Source: Castellaniella sp035707805 (GTDB taxonomy: Bacteria; Pseudomonadota; Gammaproteobacteria; Burkholderiales; Burkholderiaceae_B). Taken from it: a stretch of 64,000 nt of DNA. The stretch covers positions 124,001 through 188,000 of the forward strand of contig DASSTS010000051.1 in NCBI GenBank assembly GCA_035707805.1. The letters are read 5' to 3'. The position numbers and the translations under genes are program-made. The notes under the pieces were generated by a model. It saw only the letters and a list, made by a program, of their open reading frames with translations, was not told where the DNA came from and did not search any database. Below, piece after piece: positions 54,512 through 63,802 of the stretch. Within the stretch, counting starts at the first letter, position 1, and each line of letters starts with the position of its first letter.

Positions 54512-55866
54512 TGGCCAAGGCGCGCACCCAGTTCCTCTGCACCGAATGCGGCGGCACCACCTCCAAATGGGAGGGCCGCTGCCCGCATTGCGGCGCCTGG
54601 AACACCCTGCAGGAATCCCGCGAATCCGCGGCCTCGGCCAGCCACCGCTTCGCCCCGCTGGCCGCCTCCGCGCCGGTGCGTCGCCTGGCCGACATCGAGG
54701 CGCGCGAACAGGTCCGCAACCCCACCGGCATCGAGGAATTCGACCGGGTGCTGGGCGGCGGGCTGGTGGCCGGCGCGGTGGTGCTGATCGGCGGAGACCC
54801 TGGCATCGGCAAGTCCACGCTGCTGCTGCAGGCCCTGGCCAGCCTGTCGGCGCGCGGTCCCGTCCTGTACGTCACCGGCGAGGAATCGGCCGAGCAGGTC
54901 GCCTTGCGCGCGCAGCGGCTGGGCGTCTCGGGGGACGACGTGGACCTGCTGGCGGAGATCCGCCTGGAGCAGATCACCGGCGCGCTGATGGATCGCCATC
55001 CGGCCGTCGCGGTGATCGATTCCATCCAGACCCTGTATTCCGGCGAGCTCACCGCCGCGCCGGGCTCGGTGTCGCAGGTGCGCGAGTGCGCGGCGCAATT
55101 GACGCGGGTGGCCAAGCAGACCGGCGTGACCCTGATCCTGATCGGCCACGTGACCAAGGACGGCGCGCTGGCCGGCCCGCGCGTGCTCGAACACATCGTC
55201 GACACGGTGCTCTATTTCGAGGGCGACACCCATTCGTCCTTCCGCCTGGTGCGCGCCATCAAGAACCGCTTCGGCGCGGTCAACGAGCTGGGCGTGTTCG
55301 CCATGACCGACCGCGGCCTGCGCGGCGTGAGCAACCCCTCGGCCCTGTTCCTGGCGGGCCATGCGCGCCAGGTGGCCGGATCCTGCGTCATGGCCACCCA
55401 GGAAGGCACCCGGCCGCTGCTGGTCGAGGTGCAGGCGCTGGTGGACACCGCCCACGTGCCCAATCCGCGCCGGCTGTCGGTGGGCCTGGAGGGCAGCCGC
55501 CTGGCGATGCTGCTGGCGGTGCTGCACCGCCATGCCGGGGTGGCGACATTCGACCAGGACGTGTTCGTCAATGCGGTGGGCGGGGTGCGCATCATGGAGC
55601 CCGCCGCCGACCTGGCCGTGGCCCTGGCGATCCTGTCGTCCATGCGCGACCAGCCCCTGCCCGAGGGCCTGCTGGCCTTCGGCGAGATCGGCCTGGCCGG
55701 CGAGATCCGCCCGGCGCCGCGCGGCCAGGAGCGCCTGCGCGAGGCGGCCAAGCTGGGGTTTCGCCGCGCCGTCGTCCCGCGCGCCAACCTGCCGCGCCAG
55801 CCCATCGAGGGGCTGGACATCCAGGCAGTGGACCGCGTCGAGGACGCGCTGAGTGTATTGCGTTGA
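54511..55866 (+). CDS. radA: DNA repair protein RadA
   Basis: RadA/Sms (451 aa) processes recombination intermediates by promoting branch migration. A four-Cys zinc finger (Cys10, Cys13, Cys24, Cys27), Walker A GGDPGIGKST (94-103), the RadA-specific KNRFGAVNE, and a C-terminal Lon-like domain (about 345-451, ADLAVALAILSSMRDQPLPEG) are present. The start overlaps the SDR stop as TGATG. Confidence 0.95.
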   Translation: MAKARTQFLCTECGGTTSKWEGRCPHCGAWNTLQESRESAASASHRFAPLAASAPVRRLADIEAREQVRNPTGIEEFDRVLGGGLVAGAVVLIGGDPGIGKSTLLLQALASLSARGPVLYVTGEESAEQVALRAQRLGVSGDDVDLLAEIRLEQITGALMDRHPAVAVIDSIQTLYSGELTAAPGSVSQVRECAAQLTRVAKQTGVTLILIGHVTKDGALAGPRVLEHIVDTVLYFEGDTHSSFRLVRAIKNRFGAVNELGVFAMTDRGLRGVSNPSALFLAGHARQVAGSCVMATQEGTRPLLVEVQALVDTAHVPNPRRLSVGLEGSRLAMLLAVLHRHAGVATFDQDVFVNAVGGVRIMEPAADLAVALAILSSMRDQPLPEGLLAFGEIGLAGEIRPAPRGQERLREAAKLGFRRAVVPRANLPRQPIEGLDIQAVDRVEDALSVLR

Positions 55867-55875
55867 AGGTCTCCG

Positions 55876-56661
55876 ATGTCTGAAAGTCTGTGGCTCATCC
55901 CCGCCTGCCTCGCCGTCGGCGGCATCATCGGGTTTTCCGGCGGCGTGCTGGGCATCGGCGGCGGGCTGTTCGCCATCCCGCTGCTGGGCCTGGTGCTGGG
56001 CTACGAGCAGCAGGCCGCGCAAGGCACGGCCCTCATCATGGTGTTGCCGGCCGTCTTGCTGACGGTGCGCAAATACCACCAGCGCTCGCCCATCGACCTG
56101 CGCTCTGCCGCGGCCGGCGCGGCGGCTTCGATCGTCTTCACCTGGATCGGCGCCCAGATCGCCCTGGGCATCGATCCCTGGCTGCTGCGGCGCATCTACG
56201 CGGGCTTCGTCTTCCTGATCGCCCTGTTCTATTTCCGCGAGAGCCTGGGCCGCGCCGCGCGCACGCGCCCGGCCAGCCACTACCACGAGGTCGGCGAGGT
56301 GCGCCGCCTCTGGTATTTCGGGGTGGGCGTGTTCGCCGGCATGACGGGGGGAGTCTTCGGCGTGGGCGGCGCGGTGCTGGCGGTGCCGCTCATGACGACG
56401 CTGTTCCACCTGCGCCAGACCGCCGCCCAGGCGCTGGCGCTGACCATGATCGTGCCGGGCACGGTGGTGGCCCTGGCGACCTATGCCTGGCACGGGCAGG
56501 CCCACGGCCTGGTGGGTATCCCGCTGGCCATGGGCAGCCTGCTGTGCGTGCCCTACGGGGTGCGCCTGGCCTATGCCTTGCCCGAGGCCCGGCTCAAGCT
56601 CATCTTCGCCTGCATGCTGCTCATCATCATGGCGCTGCTGCTGGCGCGGGGGCCGGCATGA
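55876..56661 (+). CDS. Sulfite exporter TauE/SafE family (TSUP) protein
   Basis: Inner-membrane protein (261 aa) with about eight helices and the two TSUP repeats GFSGGVLGIGGGLFAIPLL (16-34) and GMTGGVFGVGGAVLAVPLM (near 155-175). The family moves sulfite, organosulfonates or other small anions; which one here is unknown. It starts 9 bases after radA and overlaps the KDO-kinase start by 4 bases. Confidence 0.9.
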   Translation: MSESLWLIPACLAVGGIIGFSGGVLGIGGGLFAIPLLGLVLGYEQQAAQGTALIMVLPAVLLTVRKYHQRSPIDLRSAAAGAAASIVFTWIGAQIALGIDPWLLRRIYAGFVFLIALFYFRESLGRAARTRPASHYHEVGEVRRLWYFGVGVFAGMTGGVFGVGGAVLAVPLMTTLFHLRQTAAQALALTMIVPGTVVALATYAWHGQAHGLVGIPLAMGSLLCVPYGVRLAYALPEARLKLIFACMLLIIMALLLARGPA

Positions 56662-57341
56662 ACCCCGTCCCGGACGGCTGGATCCTGCGGTCCTTCCCGG
56701 GCGGCGCGCTGTGCGTGCCCCGGCGGTTCGCCGGCGAGGCGAGCGCCGCCTGGATGGACCCGCGCCGGCCCGACGCGCGGCCCGTCGGCGAGGGCGGGCG
56801 GCAGGCGGCCTGGTTCGTGGACGGCGGCCATGGCCCGGCCGTGCTGCGGCATTACCGGCGCGGCGGGCTGCGGGCCCGGCTGGGGCGCGAGGGCTACCTC
56901 TGGCTGGGCGAGGCGCGCGTGCGCGCCCTGGCCGAGGTGCGGGTGCTGGCGCGCCTGCGGGATGCCGGCCTGCGCGTGCCCGAGCCCCTGGCGGCCGCGT
57001 ACTGGCGCTGCGGGCTGGCTTACCGCAACGCGATCCTGGTCGCCCGGATTCCGGATGCGCGCGCGCTGGCCGCGCGCCTGGACTCCGCGGATCCCGGCGC
57101 GGTCGCGGCGGCCATCCGCGCGATGCACGACGCGGGCGTCTGGCATGCCGACCTGAATGCCTACAACGTCCTGTTCGATGGACAGGACCGGGTCTGGCTG
57201 ATCGATTTCGACCGCGCCCGGCCGGGCGGGGTGTCCCCGGCGCAGCGGCGCAAAAACCTGTTGCGTCTGCGCCGGTCTTTGGTTAAGGTAGCCGGCGCGC
57301 GCGGAGCGCGGTGGTGGGATGCACTGAATTCCCGTTATTGA
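56658..57341 (+). CDS. kdkA: 3-deoxy-D-manno-octulosonic acid (KDO) kinase
   Basis: KdkA family LPS kinase (227 aa), which phosphorylates KDO on lipid A at the inner membrane. The kinase-like core reads LAEVRVLARLRDAGLRVPEPLAA, WHADLNAYNVLFD with catalytic Asp165 and Asn170, and LIDFDRARPGG with Asp183. The start overlaps the TauE-like stop. This fits species with a single phosphorylated KDO, as in Bordetella and Haemophilus. Confidence 0.86.
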   Translation: MNPVPDGWILRSFPGGALCVPRRFAGEASAAWMDPRRPDARPVGEGGRQAAWFVDGGHGPAVLRHYRRGGLRARLGREGYLWLGEARVRALAEVRVLARLRDAGLRVPEPLAAAYWRCGLAYRNAILVARIPDARALAARLDSADPGAVAAAIRAMHDAGVWHADLNAYNVLFDGQDRVWLIDFDRARPGGVSPAQRRKNLLRLRRSLVKVAGARGARWWDALNSRY

Positions 57342-57362
57342 CCTTTATGTGGGGACCTTGCC

Positions 57363-58460
57363 ATGAAATTCGGCACCGTTCATGCCCTGTTGGCCGCCGC
57401 CGCGCTCGTCGCGGCCGGTGCGGCCGCTGCCCAGGATCGCGTCGTCAACGTCTACAACTGGGCCGAATACACCGCGCCCGACACCTTGTCAGGTTTCGAG
57501 AAGACGACCGGCATCAAGATCCGCTATGACGTCTACGACACCAACGACACGCTGCAGGCCAAGCTGCTGACCGGCAAGTCCGGCTACGACGTGGTCGTGC
57601 CCTCGACCCATTACGCGGCCCGCCAGATCCAGGGCGGCCTGTTCCAGAAGCTCGACCGCTCCAGAATCCCCAACTGGCAGTACCTGGATCCGGACTTGAT
57701 GGCGCTGGTGGCCACGGTCGATCCGGGCAATCAGTACCTGGTGCCCTGGGGCTACGGCACCAACGGTCTGGGCTACAACGTCACCAAGGTCCGCGAGATC
57801 CTGGGCGCCGACGCGCCGCTGAACTCCTGGGACATGCTGTTCAAGCCCGAGAACGCGGCCAAGCTGCAGTCCTGCGGCATCTCCGTGCTGGACGAGGCCG
57901 CCCAGGTGTTTCCGGCGGTGCTGCACTACCTGGGCAAGGATCCCAACAGCAGCGATCCCAAGGACTACGAGGCCGCGCTGGCCCTGCTGAAGACCATCCG
58001 CCCCTACATCCGCCAGTTCAGCTCCTCGGGCTACATCGACGAGCTCGCCTCGGGCGGCCTGTGCATGGTCTACGGCTTTTCCGGCGACGTGATGATTGCC
58101 TCCTCGCGGGCGCGCGAGGCCAAGAAGTCCTACGCCATCGACTACTACATCCCCGACGGCGGCGCGCCGGTGTGGTTCGACACCATGGCGATCCCCAAGA
58201 GCGCCGAGCACGTCGACGAGGCGCATGCCTTCATCAACTACATCGAGACCCCGCAGGTGCACGCGGCCATCACCAACACCATGTACTACCCGAACGCGAA
58301 CAAAGAGGCGCGCAAGTACGTGGTCAAGGAGGTCGCGGACAACCCCATGATCTATCCGCCCGCCGAGGTCTCCCGCACGCTCTTCGTCATCAAGCCGCAG
58401 CCCATGAACATCCTGCGCCTGCAGACGCAGATGTGGGCGCAGCTCAAGACCGGGCGCTGA
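57363..58460 (+). CDS. potF: Polyamine ABC transporter substrate-binding protein (PotF-like)
   Basis: Periplasmic receptor (365 aa). A signal peptide MKFGTVHALLAAAALVAAGAAAA precedes RVVNVYNWAEYTAPDTLSGF. VPWGYGTNGLGYNV and the late Trp/Asp-containing PVWFDTMAIPKSA correspond to the polyamine pocket of PotF and PotD. Putrescine or spermidine is the likely ligand. First gene of potFGHI, 21 bases downstream of kdkA. Confidence 0.9.
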   Translation: MKFGTVHALLAAAALVAAGAAAAQDRVVNVYNWAEYTAPDTLSGFEKTTGIKIRYDVYDTNDTLQAKLLTGKSGYDVVVPSTHYAARQIQGGLFQKLDRSRIPNWQYLDPDLMALVATVDPGNQYLVPWGYGTNGLGYNVTKVREILGADAPLNSWDMLFKPENAAKLQSCGISVLDEAAQVFPAVLHYLGKDPNSSDPKDYEAALALLKTIRPYIRQFSSSGYIDELASGGLCMVYGFSGDVMIASSRAREAKKSYAIDYYIPDGGAPVWFDTMAIPKSAEHVDEAHAFINYIETPQVHAAITNTMYYPNANKEARKYVVKEVADNPMIYPPAEVSRTLFVIKPQPMNILRLQTQMWAQLKTGR

Positions 58461-58464
58461 GGCC

Positions 58465-59589
58465 GTGCAGGATCCGCGCGGCATGCCTCGCCAGGGCGAG
58501 GCCGACGACTTCGTGCGCATGGAGGACGTCGTCAAGATCTTCGGCGACACCGTGGCGGTGAAGTCCGTCAGCCTGTCCGTGCGGCGCCATGAGATCTTCG
58601 CGCTGCTGGGCAGCTCGGGCTGCGGCAAGTCGACCCTGCTGCGCATGCTGGCGGGCTTCGAGGAACCGACGTCCGGGCGCATCATCCTCGACGACGAGGA
58701 CATCACCGGCCTGCCGCCCTACCGGCGGCCGGTGAACATGATGTTCCAGTCTTACGCGCTGTTTCCCCACATGACGGTCGAGGCCAACGTGGCCTTCGGC
58801 CTGAAACAGGAAGGCGTGCCGCGCCACGAAATCCACGAGCGCGTCTTCGAGGCCCTGGATCTCGTGCAGATGGCCGGCTACGCGCGGCGCAAGCCCCACC
58901 AGCTGTCGGGCGGCCAGCAGCAGCGCGTGGCCCTGGCGCGCAGCCTGGTCAAGCGCCCCAAGCTGCTGCTGCTCGACGAGCCCATGTCGGCCCTGGACAA
59001 GCAGATCCGCCAGGCCACGCAGATCGAGCTCGTGAAGATCCTGGACCAGGTCGGCGTCACCTGCATCATGGTCACCCACGACCAGGAAGAGGCCATGACC
59101 ATGGCCAGCCGCCTGGCCGTGATGACCGAGGGGCAGATCGTGCAGTGCGGCACGCCGCGCGAGGTCTACACCTTTCCCAGCACGCGCTTCGTGGCGGGCT
59201 TCATCGGCTCGACCAACCTCTTCACCGGCACCATCGTCGTGGACGAACCGGATCACGTGTTGATCGAGACCGACGCGCTGACGCGCCCGCTGTACGTCAG
59301 CCACGGGATCAGCGAGCCCCTGGGCATGGAGGTCCACGTGTCGATCCGGCCCGAGCAGATCCGCGTCGGCCGCCAGGCGCCCGAGGCCGAGTCCAACTGG
59401 GGCCACGGCATGGTCTCGCACGTGGCCTGGATGGGCAGCTACGCCCGCTACCAGATCCGCCTGGATGCCGGCCAGACGATCGAGGCCAGCGTGCGCAGCC
59501 TGGACTGGGATCAGGCCGACGCGCCGGGCGTGGACGAAGAGGTCTACGTCACCTGGTCCCATGATGCCGGCGCCGTGCTGGCGTCCTGA
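58465..59589 (+). CDS. potG: Polyamine ABC transporter ATP-binding protein (PotG-like)
   Basis: ATPase (374 aa) of the polyamine importer. Walker A GSSGCGKST (near 50), QSYALFPHMTVEANVAFGL, signature LSGGQQQRVALARSL, Walker B LLLLDEPMSALDK and switch MVTHDQEEAM are followed by a C-terminal TOBE regulatory domain (about 290-370). The start is GTG at 58465 or the ATG six codons later; neither has a strong ribosome site, and the potF stop is 4 bases upstream, so coupling is likely. Confidence 0.92.
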   Translation: MQDPRGMPRQGEADDFVRMEDVVKIFGDTVAVKSVSLSVRRHEIFALLGSSGCGKSTLLRMLAGFEEPTSGRIILDDEDITGLPPYRRPVNMMFQSYALFPHMTVEANVAFGLKQEGVPRHEIHERVFEALDLVQMAGYARRKPHQLSGGQQQRVALARSLVKRPKLLLLDEPMSALDKQIRQATQIELVKILDQVGVTCIMVTHDQEEAMTMASRLAVMTEGQIVQCGTPREVYTFPSTRFVAGFIGSTNLFTGTIVVDEPDHVLIETDALTRPLYVSHGISEPLGMEVHVSIRPEQIRVGRQAPEAESNWGHGMVSHVAWMGSYARYQIRLDAGQTIEASVRSLDWDQADAPGVDEEVYVTWSHDAGAVLAS

Positions 59590-59593
59590 AGCC

Positions 59594-60502
59594 ATGCAGC
59601 TGAACTTTCCCGGCCGCCGCCCCAGCGCCCGACAGTGGGCGATCGCGGTGCCCTTCGCCTGGCTGATGCTGTTCCTGCTGGTGCCGTTCCTGCTGGTGCT
59701 GAAGATCAGCTTCTCGGACCTGCAGTTCGGCATTCCGCCCTACCTGCCGATCGCCACCCTGCAGGACCAGACGCTGTCGCTCGCGCTGCACCTGCGCGGC
59801 TACCTGCTGCTGTTCACCGACAGCCTGTACGCGGCGGTCTACCTGAATTCCGTCAAGATGGCGCTGGTCACGACGCTGTGCTGCATCCTGATCGGCTATC
59901 CGATGGCCTATCACATCGCCCGCGCGCGCCCGGAGATCCGCAACCTGCTGCTGCTGGGCGTGATCCTGCCGTTCTGGACGTCCCTGCTGCTGCGCGTCTA
60001 TGCCTGGGTCGGCATCCTGCGCAACGACGGCCTGCTGAACAATCTGCTGATGGGGATGGGGCTGATCGACGCGCCGCTGGAGATCTACCGCACCGACCTG
60101 GCGGTCTACATCGGCCTGGTCTACGCCTACCTGCCGTTCTTCATCCTGCCGCTGTATGCCAACCTGGTGAAACTCGACGGCCGCCTGCTGGAGGCCGCGC
60201 ACGATCTCGGCGCCCGGCCGTGGCAGGCCTTCCTGCGCGTCACGCTGCCGCTGTCCATGCCGGGGGTGATCGCCGGGGCGATGCTGGTCTTCATCCCGTC
60301 GGTGGGGGAATACGTGATCCCGGAAATGCTGGGCGGGGCCAACACCCTGATGATGGGCCGCGTCATGTGGAACGAGTTTTTCAACAATGCCGACTGGCCC
60401 ATGGCGGCGGCCGTCACCTGCGTCATGGTGCTGTTGCTGCTGGTGCCGCTGTCTATCTTCCAGTACAACCAGGCCCGCCAGCTGGCCGAGCGGAGGTCCT
60501 GA
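59594..60502 (+). CDS. potH: Polyamine ABC transporter permease (PotH-like)
   Basis: Permease (302 aa) with six helices. An N-terminal amphipathic segment precedes WAIAVPFAWLMLFLLVPFLLVL, and the EAA loop is LLEAAHDLGARPWQAFLRVTLPLSMPGV. FILPLYANLVKLDGRLLEAA is typical of the PotB/PotH branch. The stop and the potI start overlap by one base (TGATG). Confidence 0.92.
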   Translation: MQLNFPGRRPSARQWAIAVPFAWLMLFLLVPFLLVLKISFSDLQFGIPPYLPIATLQDQTLSLALHLRGYLLLFTDSLYAAVYLNSVKMALVTTLCCILIGYPMAYHIARARPEIRNLLLLGVILPFWTSLLLRVYAWVGILRNDGLLNNLLMGMGLIDAPLEIYRTDLAVYIGLVYAYLPFFILPLYANLVKLDGRLLEAAHDLGARPWQAFLRVTLPLSMPGVIAGAMLVFIPSVGEYVIPEMLGGANTLMMGRVMWNEFFNNADWPMAAAVTCVMVLLLLVPLSIFQYNQARQLAERRS

Positions 60503-61311
60503 TGCGTCGCGCCTCCTGGTTCCGCTTCCTGTCGCTGACGATCGGCTACGGCTTCCTATATATCCCCATCGCCTGCCTGATGGTGTTTTCCTTCAACGAC
60601 TCGACCCTGATGAATTCCTGGTCGGGCTTTTCCTTGCGCTGGTACGCCGAGCTCTTCCAGGACCAGGCGCTGCTCGAGGCGGCGCGGCTCTCCCTGGTCA
60701 TCGCGCTGCTGACGGCCACCACGGCGGTGGCGGTCGGCACCTGGGCCGGCTACGTGCTGGCCCGCATGGGGCGGTTCCGGGGCTTTGGCCTGTACGTCGG
60801 CATGCTCAGCGCGCCGCTGGTCATGCCCGAGGTCGTGCTGGGCATTTCCCTGCTGCTGATGTTCGTGGAGATGTCCAAGCTGGTCGGCTGGCCGGACGGC
60901 AACGGCCTGTTCACCATCTGGGTGGGCCACGTGACGCTGTGCACGGCCTACGTCGCGGTCATCATCCAGTCCCGCGTGCGCGACCTGGACCGCTCGCTGG
61001 AGGAGGCCGCCCTGGACCTGGGGGCGTCGCCCCTGCGGGTCTTTTTCGTGATCACGCTGCCGCTGATCGCGCCGGCGCTGGCCGCGGCCTGGCTGCTGGC
61101 CTTCACGCTGTCCCTGGACGACGTGGTGGTGGCCGCCTTCCTGTCGGGGCCCGGCTACACCACGCTGCCGCTGGAGGTCTTTTCGCGCGTGCGCCTGGGC
61201 CTGAAGCCGGAGATCAATGCCCTGGCGACGCTGTTCATGGTGGCGGTGGGCGTGGTGGTGGTGGCGGTGAACCGCATGCAGATCCAGGCCGCGAAGCGGC
61301 AGGCGGGCTAG
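60502..61311 (+). CDS. potI: Polyamine ABC transporter permease (PotI-like)
   Basis: Permease (269 aa), second half of the polyamine channel. YIPIACLMVFSFNDSTLMNSW is the PotC/PotI opening, and the EAA loop reads LEEAALDLGASPLRVFFVITLPLIAPAL. GGAGG 6 bases before the ATG is the ribosome site. Last gene of potFGHI; 20 bases separate it from the convergent carbonic anhydrase gene, with no clear terminator. Confidence 0.92.
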   Translation: MRRASWFRFLSLTIGYGFLYIPIACLMVFSFNDSTLMNSWSGFSLRWYAELFQDQALLEAARLSLVIALLTATTAVAVGTWAGYVLARMGRFRGFGLYVGMLSAPLVMPEVVLGISLLLMFVEMSKLVGWPDGNGLFTIWVGHVTLCTAYVAVIIQSRVRDLDRSLEEAALDLGASPLRVFFVITLPLIAPALAAAWLLAFTLSLDDVVVAAFLSGPGYTTLPLEVFSRVRLGLKPEINALATLFMVAVGVVVVAVNRMQIQAAKRQAG

Positions 61312-61331
61312 GCGCCGCGCCTGCCGTTGAT

Positions 61332-62075
61332 TCAAGCCAGGAAGTCGACCTTTCCGGAGGCCAGGCGGTAGATGCCGCCCGCGATCTTCAGTTTCCCCGC
61401 CGCCCGGGCCTGGGCGATGATGGGGGACCGGGCGGGCAGATCCGCCATGCCCTGGCGGACGTTCTGTTCGATGGCGGCCTCGAGCAGGCCGTCTTGCCGC
61501 GGGCCGAGCGAGCGGACGACCGGGCTGATCGCGGTCACCAGGGACTGTATGTGTCCCGGAAATTTCTCGCCCCGCGTCACCGCCTTGATCGCGGCATCCA
61601 CCGCGCCGCATTTCTCGTGACCCAGGACCAGGATGACGGGCACCGCGAGCACCGCCACGGCGTATTCCAGGCTGCCCAGCATGTCCTCGTTGGCAAAGTT
61701 GCCCGCCACCCGGGCCACGAACAGGTCGCCCCGGCCGCTGTCGAAGGCATATTCGGGGGCGATGCGGGAATCGGCGCAGCCGAGGATGGCGGCGTAAGGG
61801 TTCTGTCCGCCCGCCAGCGCCTCGCGTTCGTGGGCGAAGTCGTGGCGCAGCGTGACGCCCGAGACATAACGGTGATTGCCGTCCATCAGGCGGCGGACGG
61901 CCTCGTCCGGGGATACGGCATTGCCGGGCTTGGGCAGCGCCGCCGCGCGGGCGGCGGGCAGGAATCCGGGCAGCGCCGAGGCGGCGGCCAGCGTCAGGCC
62001 CAGGGCGGCCGATGAGCGCAGGAACAGCCGGCGGGAGGCCGGCCGGGAATGCAGGCAGGCGGGCGAATCGCACAT
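61332..62075 (-). CDS. Beta-carbonic anhydrase with Tat signal peptide
   Basis: Zinc enzyme (247 aa) that hydrates carbon dioxide. Zinc ligands Cys100, His153 and Cys156 lie in GCADSR (with the Asp102/Arg104 dyad) and LGHEKCGA. The N-terminus SRRLFLRSSAALGLTLAAA (14-32), ending in PAARAAA, is a twin-arginine signal, so the enzyme should be folded in the cytoplasm and exported to the periplasm. AAGGAG precedes the ATG. It lies 89 bases after the phosphate transporter gene on the same strand. Confidence 0.9.
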   Translation of the reverse strand: MCDSPACLHSRPASRRLFLRSSAALGLTLAAASALPGFLPAARAAALPKPGNAVSPDEAVRRLMDGNHRYVSGVTLRHDFAHEREALAGGQNPYAAILGCADSRIAPEYAFDSGRGDLFVARVAGNFANEDMLGSLEYAVAVLAVPVILVLGHEKCGAVDAAIKAVTRGEKFPGHIQSLVTAISPVVRSLGPRQDGLLEAAIEQNVRQGMADLPARSPIIAQARAAGKLKIAGGIYRLASGKVDFLA

Positions 62076-62164
62076 GGGGTGTCTCCTTGGGGGTGTCTCG
62101 GTTCTTCCATCTTCGATGGCCCGGGAGCATCAGGACGCCCCAGCCGCGGACATGCCCCCCGGTT

Positions 62165-63643
62165 TTACACGCCCATCAGCAGCGTCGTCAAGGTGAAGAG
62201 GCCCGCCGACAGCAGCATGCTGGCCGGGAACGTCCACAGCCAGGCGAGAATGATGGTGCGCACGGTGCCCCCCTGCAGGCCGCTGCGATTGGCCACCATG
62301 GTGCCGGCCACCCCCGAGGACAGCACCTGGGTGGTGGAGACCGGCAGGCTGAACACGTTGGCCACGCCGATCGCGGCCACGGCGGTGATCTGGGCAGCCA
62401 TGCCCTGAGCGTAGGTCATGCCCTGCTTGCCGATCTTCTCGCCCACGGTCAGTACCACGCGGCGCCAGCCCACCATGGTGCCGGCGCCCAGGGCCAGCGC
62501 GACCGCGATGATCACCCAGAGCGGCGCGTATTCCGTGGTGGCGCTGAGGTCGGCGCGCAGGTGCTGCAGGTCGGCGGCCGCGGCGGCCGGCAGCACGCCC
62601 AGGCTGGCGACCTTGCGGGCGGTATCGTCCAGGCAGAGCAGGTAGCGGCGCATCCTGCCGCGCGCCTCGGGCGGCAGCTCGTCGTAGGTCCGCACGCCTT
62701 CCAGCCGGCTGCGCACGGCCTGGATGACCGCCGGGGTGTCCTGCGGGTCGCAGTGCGAAGTCTCGTCGGGCGGGGCGCCGCGGGCGGGGCGCTTGAGCGC
62801 GAGGAATTCGCCCAGGACGTCCTCGTGGCGCTGGTAGAAGTCGCCGAGATGGGCGGCGGCATCGTAGGTGCGCTGGATCTGGTAGGGCGTGCTCGCCGGA
62901 TCCAGCACGAACTTGGCCGGGACGATGCCGATCAGCACCAGCATGATGAGGCCGATGCCCTTCTGCCCGTCGTTGGATCCGTGCACGAAGCTCACGCTCA
63001 TGGCCGAGACCACCAGCACCAGCCGGTTCCAGAAGGGCGGGTGTTTCTTGTTGTCGATGGCGCGGCGCTGTTCGGGCGTCTTGTGCATCTTGGAGTCCGC
63101 GAACAGTCTCTTGAGGACCAGCAGCAGCAATGCCGCCATGACGAAGCCGGCCAGCGGAGAGATGAGCAGCGACAGGCCGATGTCGATGGCCTTGCCCCAG
63201 TTGACGCCGGCGCCCACGGGCAGGCCGGTCAGCCAGGCGTTGGCCAGACCCACGCCCAGGATCGCGCCGATCAGCGTGTGCGAGCTGGAGGCCGGGATGC
63301 CGAAATACCAGGTGCCGAGGTTCCAGGCGATGGCGGCCGCCAGCATGGAAAACACCATGGCGAGACTGCGCCCGCCGTCCAGGTCGAGCAGGAGATCCAC
63401 GGGCAGCAGGTGGACGATCGCGTAGGCGACCCCCACGCCGCCCAGCAGCACGCCCAGGAAATTGCTGAGGCCCGACAGGAGCACCGCCAGGTGGGGCGGC
63501 ATGGCCTTGGTATAGATGACCGTGGCGACGGCATTGGCGGTGTCGTGAAAGCCGTTGATGAATTCAAAGGCCAGGACGAGGACCAGCGCCAGCACCAGGG
63601 TGAGCCCGACCGTCAGCGACAGGCCGGAGAAGAGGTCGAACAT
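62165..63643 (-). CDS. Inorganic phosphate transporter, Pit family
   Basis: Low-affinity metal-phosphate:proton symporter (492 aa), PitA-like. The Pit repeats contain FINGFHDTANAVATVIYTKAM near the N-terminus and GVANVFSLPVSTTQVLSSGVAGTM near the C-terminus, with about ten helices and a large cytoplasmic loop (about 240-370). Upstream, GCAAATTTGC (63677-63686) is a 10-base palindrome of unknown meaning. No Pho box was recognised. Confidence 0.93.
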   Translation of the reverse strand: MFDLFSGLSLTVGLTLVLALVLVLAFEFINGFHDTANAVATVIYTKAMPPHLAVLLSGLSNFLGVLLGGVGVAYAIVHLLPVDLLLDLDGGRSLAMVFSMLAAAIAWNLGTWYFGIPASSSHTLIGAILGVGLANAWLTGLPVGAGVNWGKAIDIGLSLLISPLAGFVMAALLLLVLKRLFADSKMHKTPEQRRAIDNKKHPPFWNRLVLVVSAMSVSFVHGSNDGQKGIGLIMLVLIGIVPAKFVLDPASTPYQIQRTYDAAAHLGDFYQRHEDVLGEFLALKRPARGAPPDETSHCDPQDTPAVIQAVRSRLEGVRTYDELPPEARGRMRRYLLCLDDTARKVASLGVLPAAAAADLQHLRADLSATTEYAPLWVIIAVALALGAGTMVGWRRVVLTVGEKIGKQGMTYAQGMAAQITAVAAIGVANVFSLPVSTTQVLSSGVAGTMVANRSGLQGGTVRTIILAWLWTFPASMLLSAGLFTLTTLLMGV

Positions 63644-63762
63644 GATGAGGGTTCGTTCGGGAGACCCGGAATTATTGCAAATTTGCGCGAGAAAGTCCGG
63701 GCGGACTGGTTGAATGTGGGGTCATGGCGGCGGGGCGCGCATTCTGCGCCGGCCGGGACCGC

Positions 63763-63768
63763 TACAAT
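63763..63768 (+). promoter_or_regulatory. Possible -10 box for rpiA
   Basis: TACAAT 34 bases before the rpiA ATG, inside the short divergent gap from the Pit gene. The -35 region is not recognisable. Confidence 0.4.
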
Positions 63769-63802
63769 GGCGTTCCCCAAGCTTCCTCGATCGGATTTTC
63801 CC

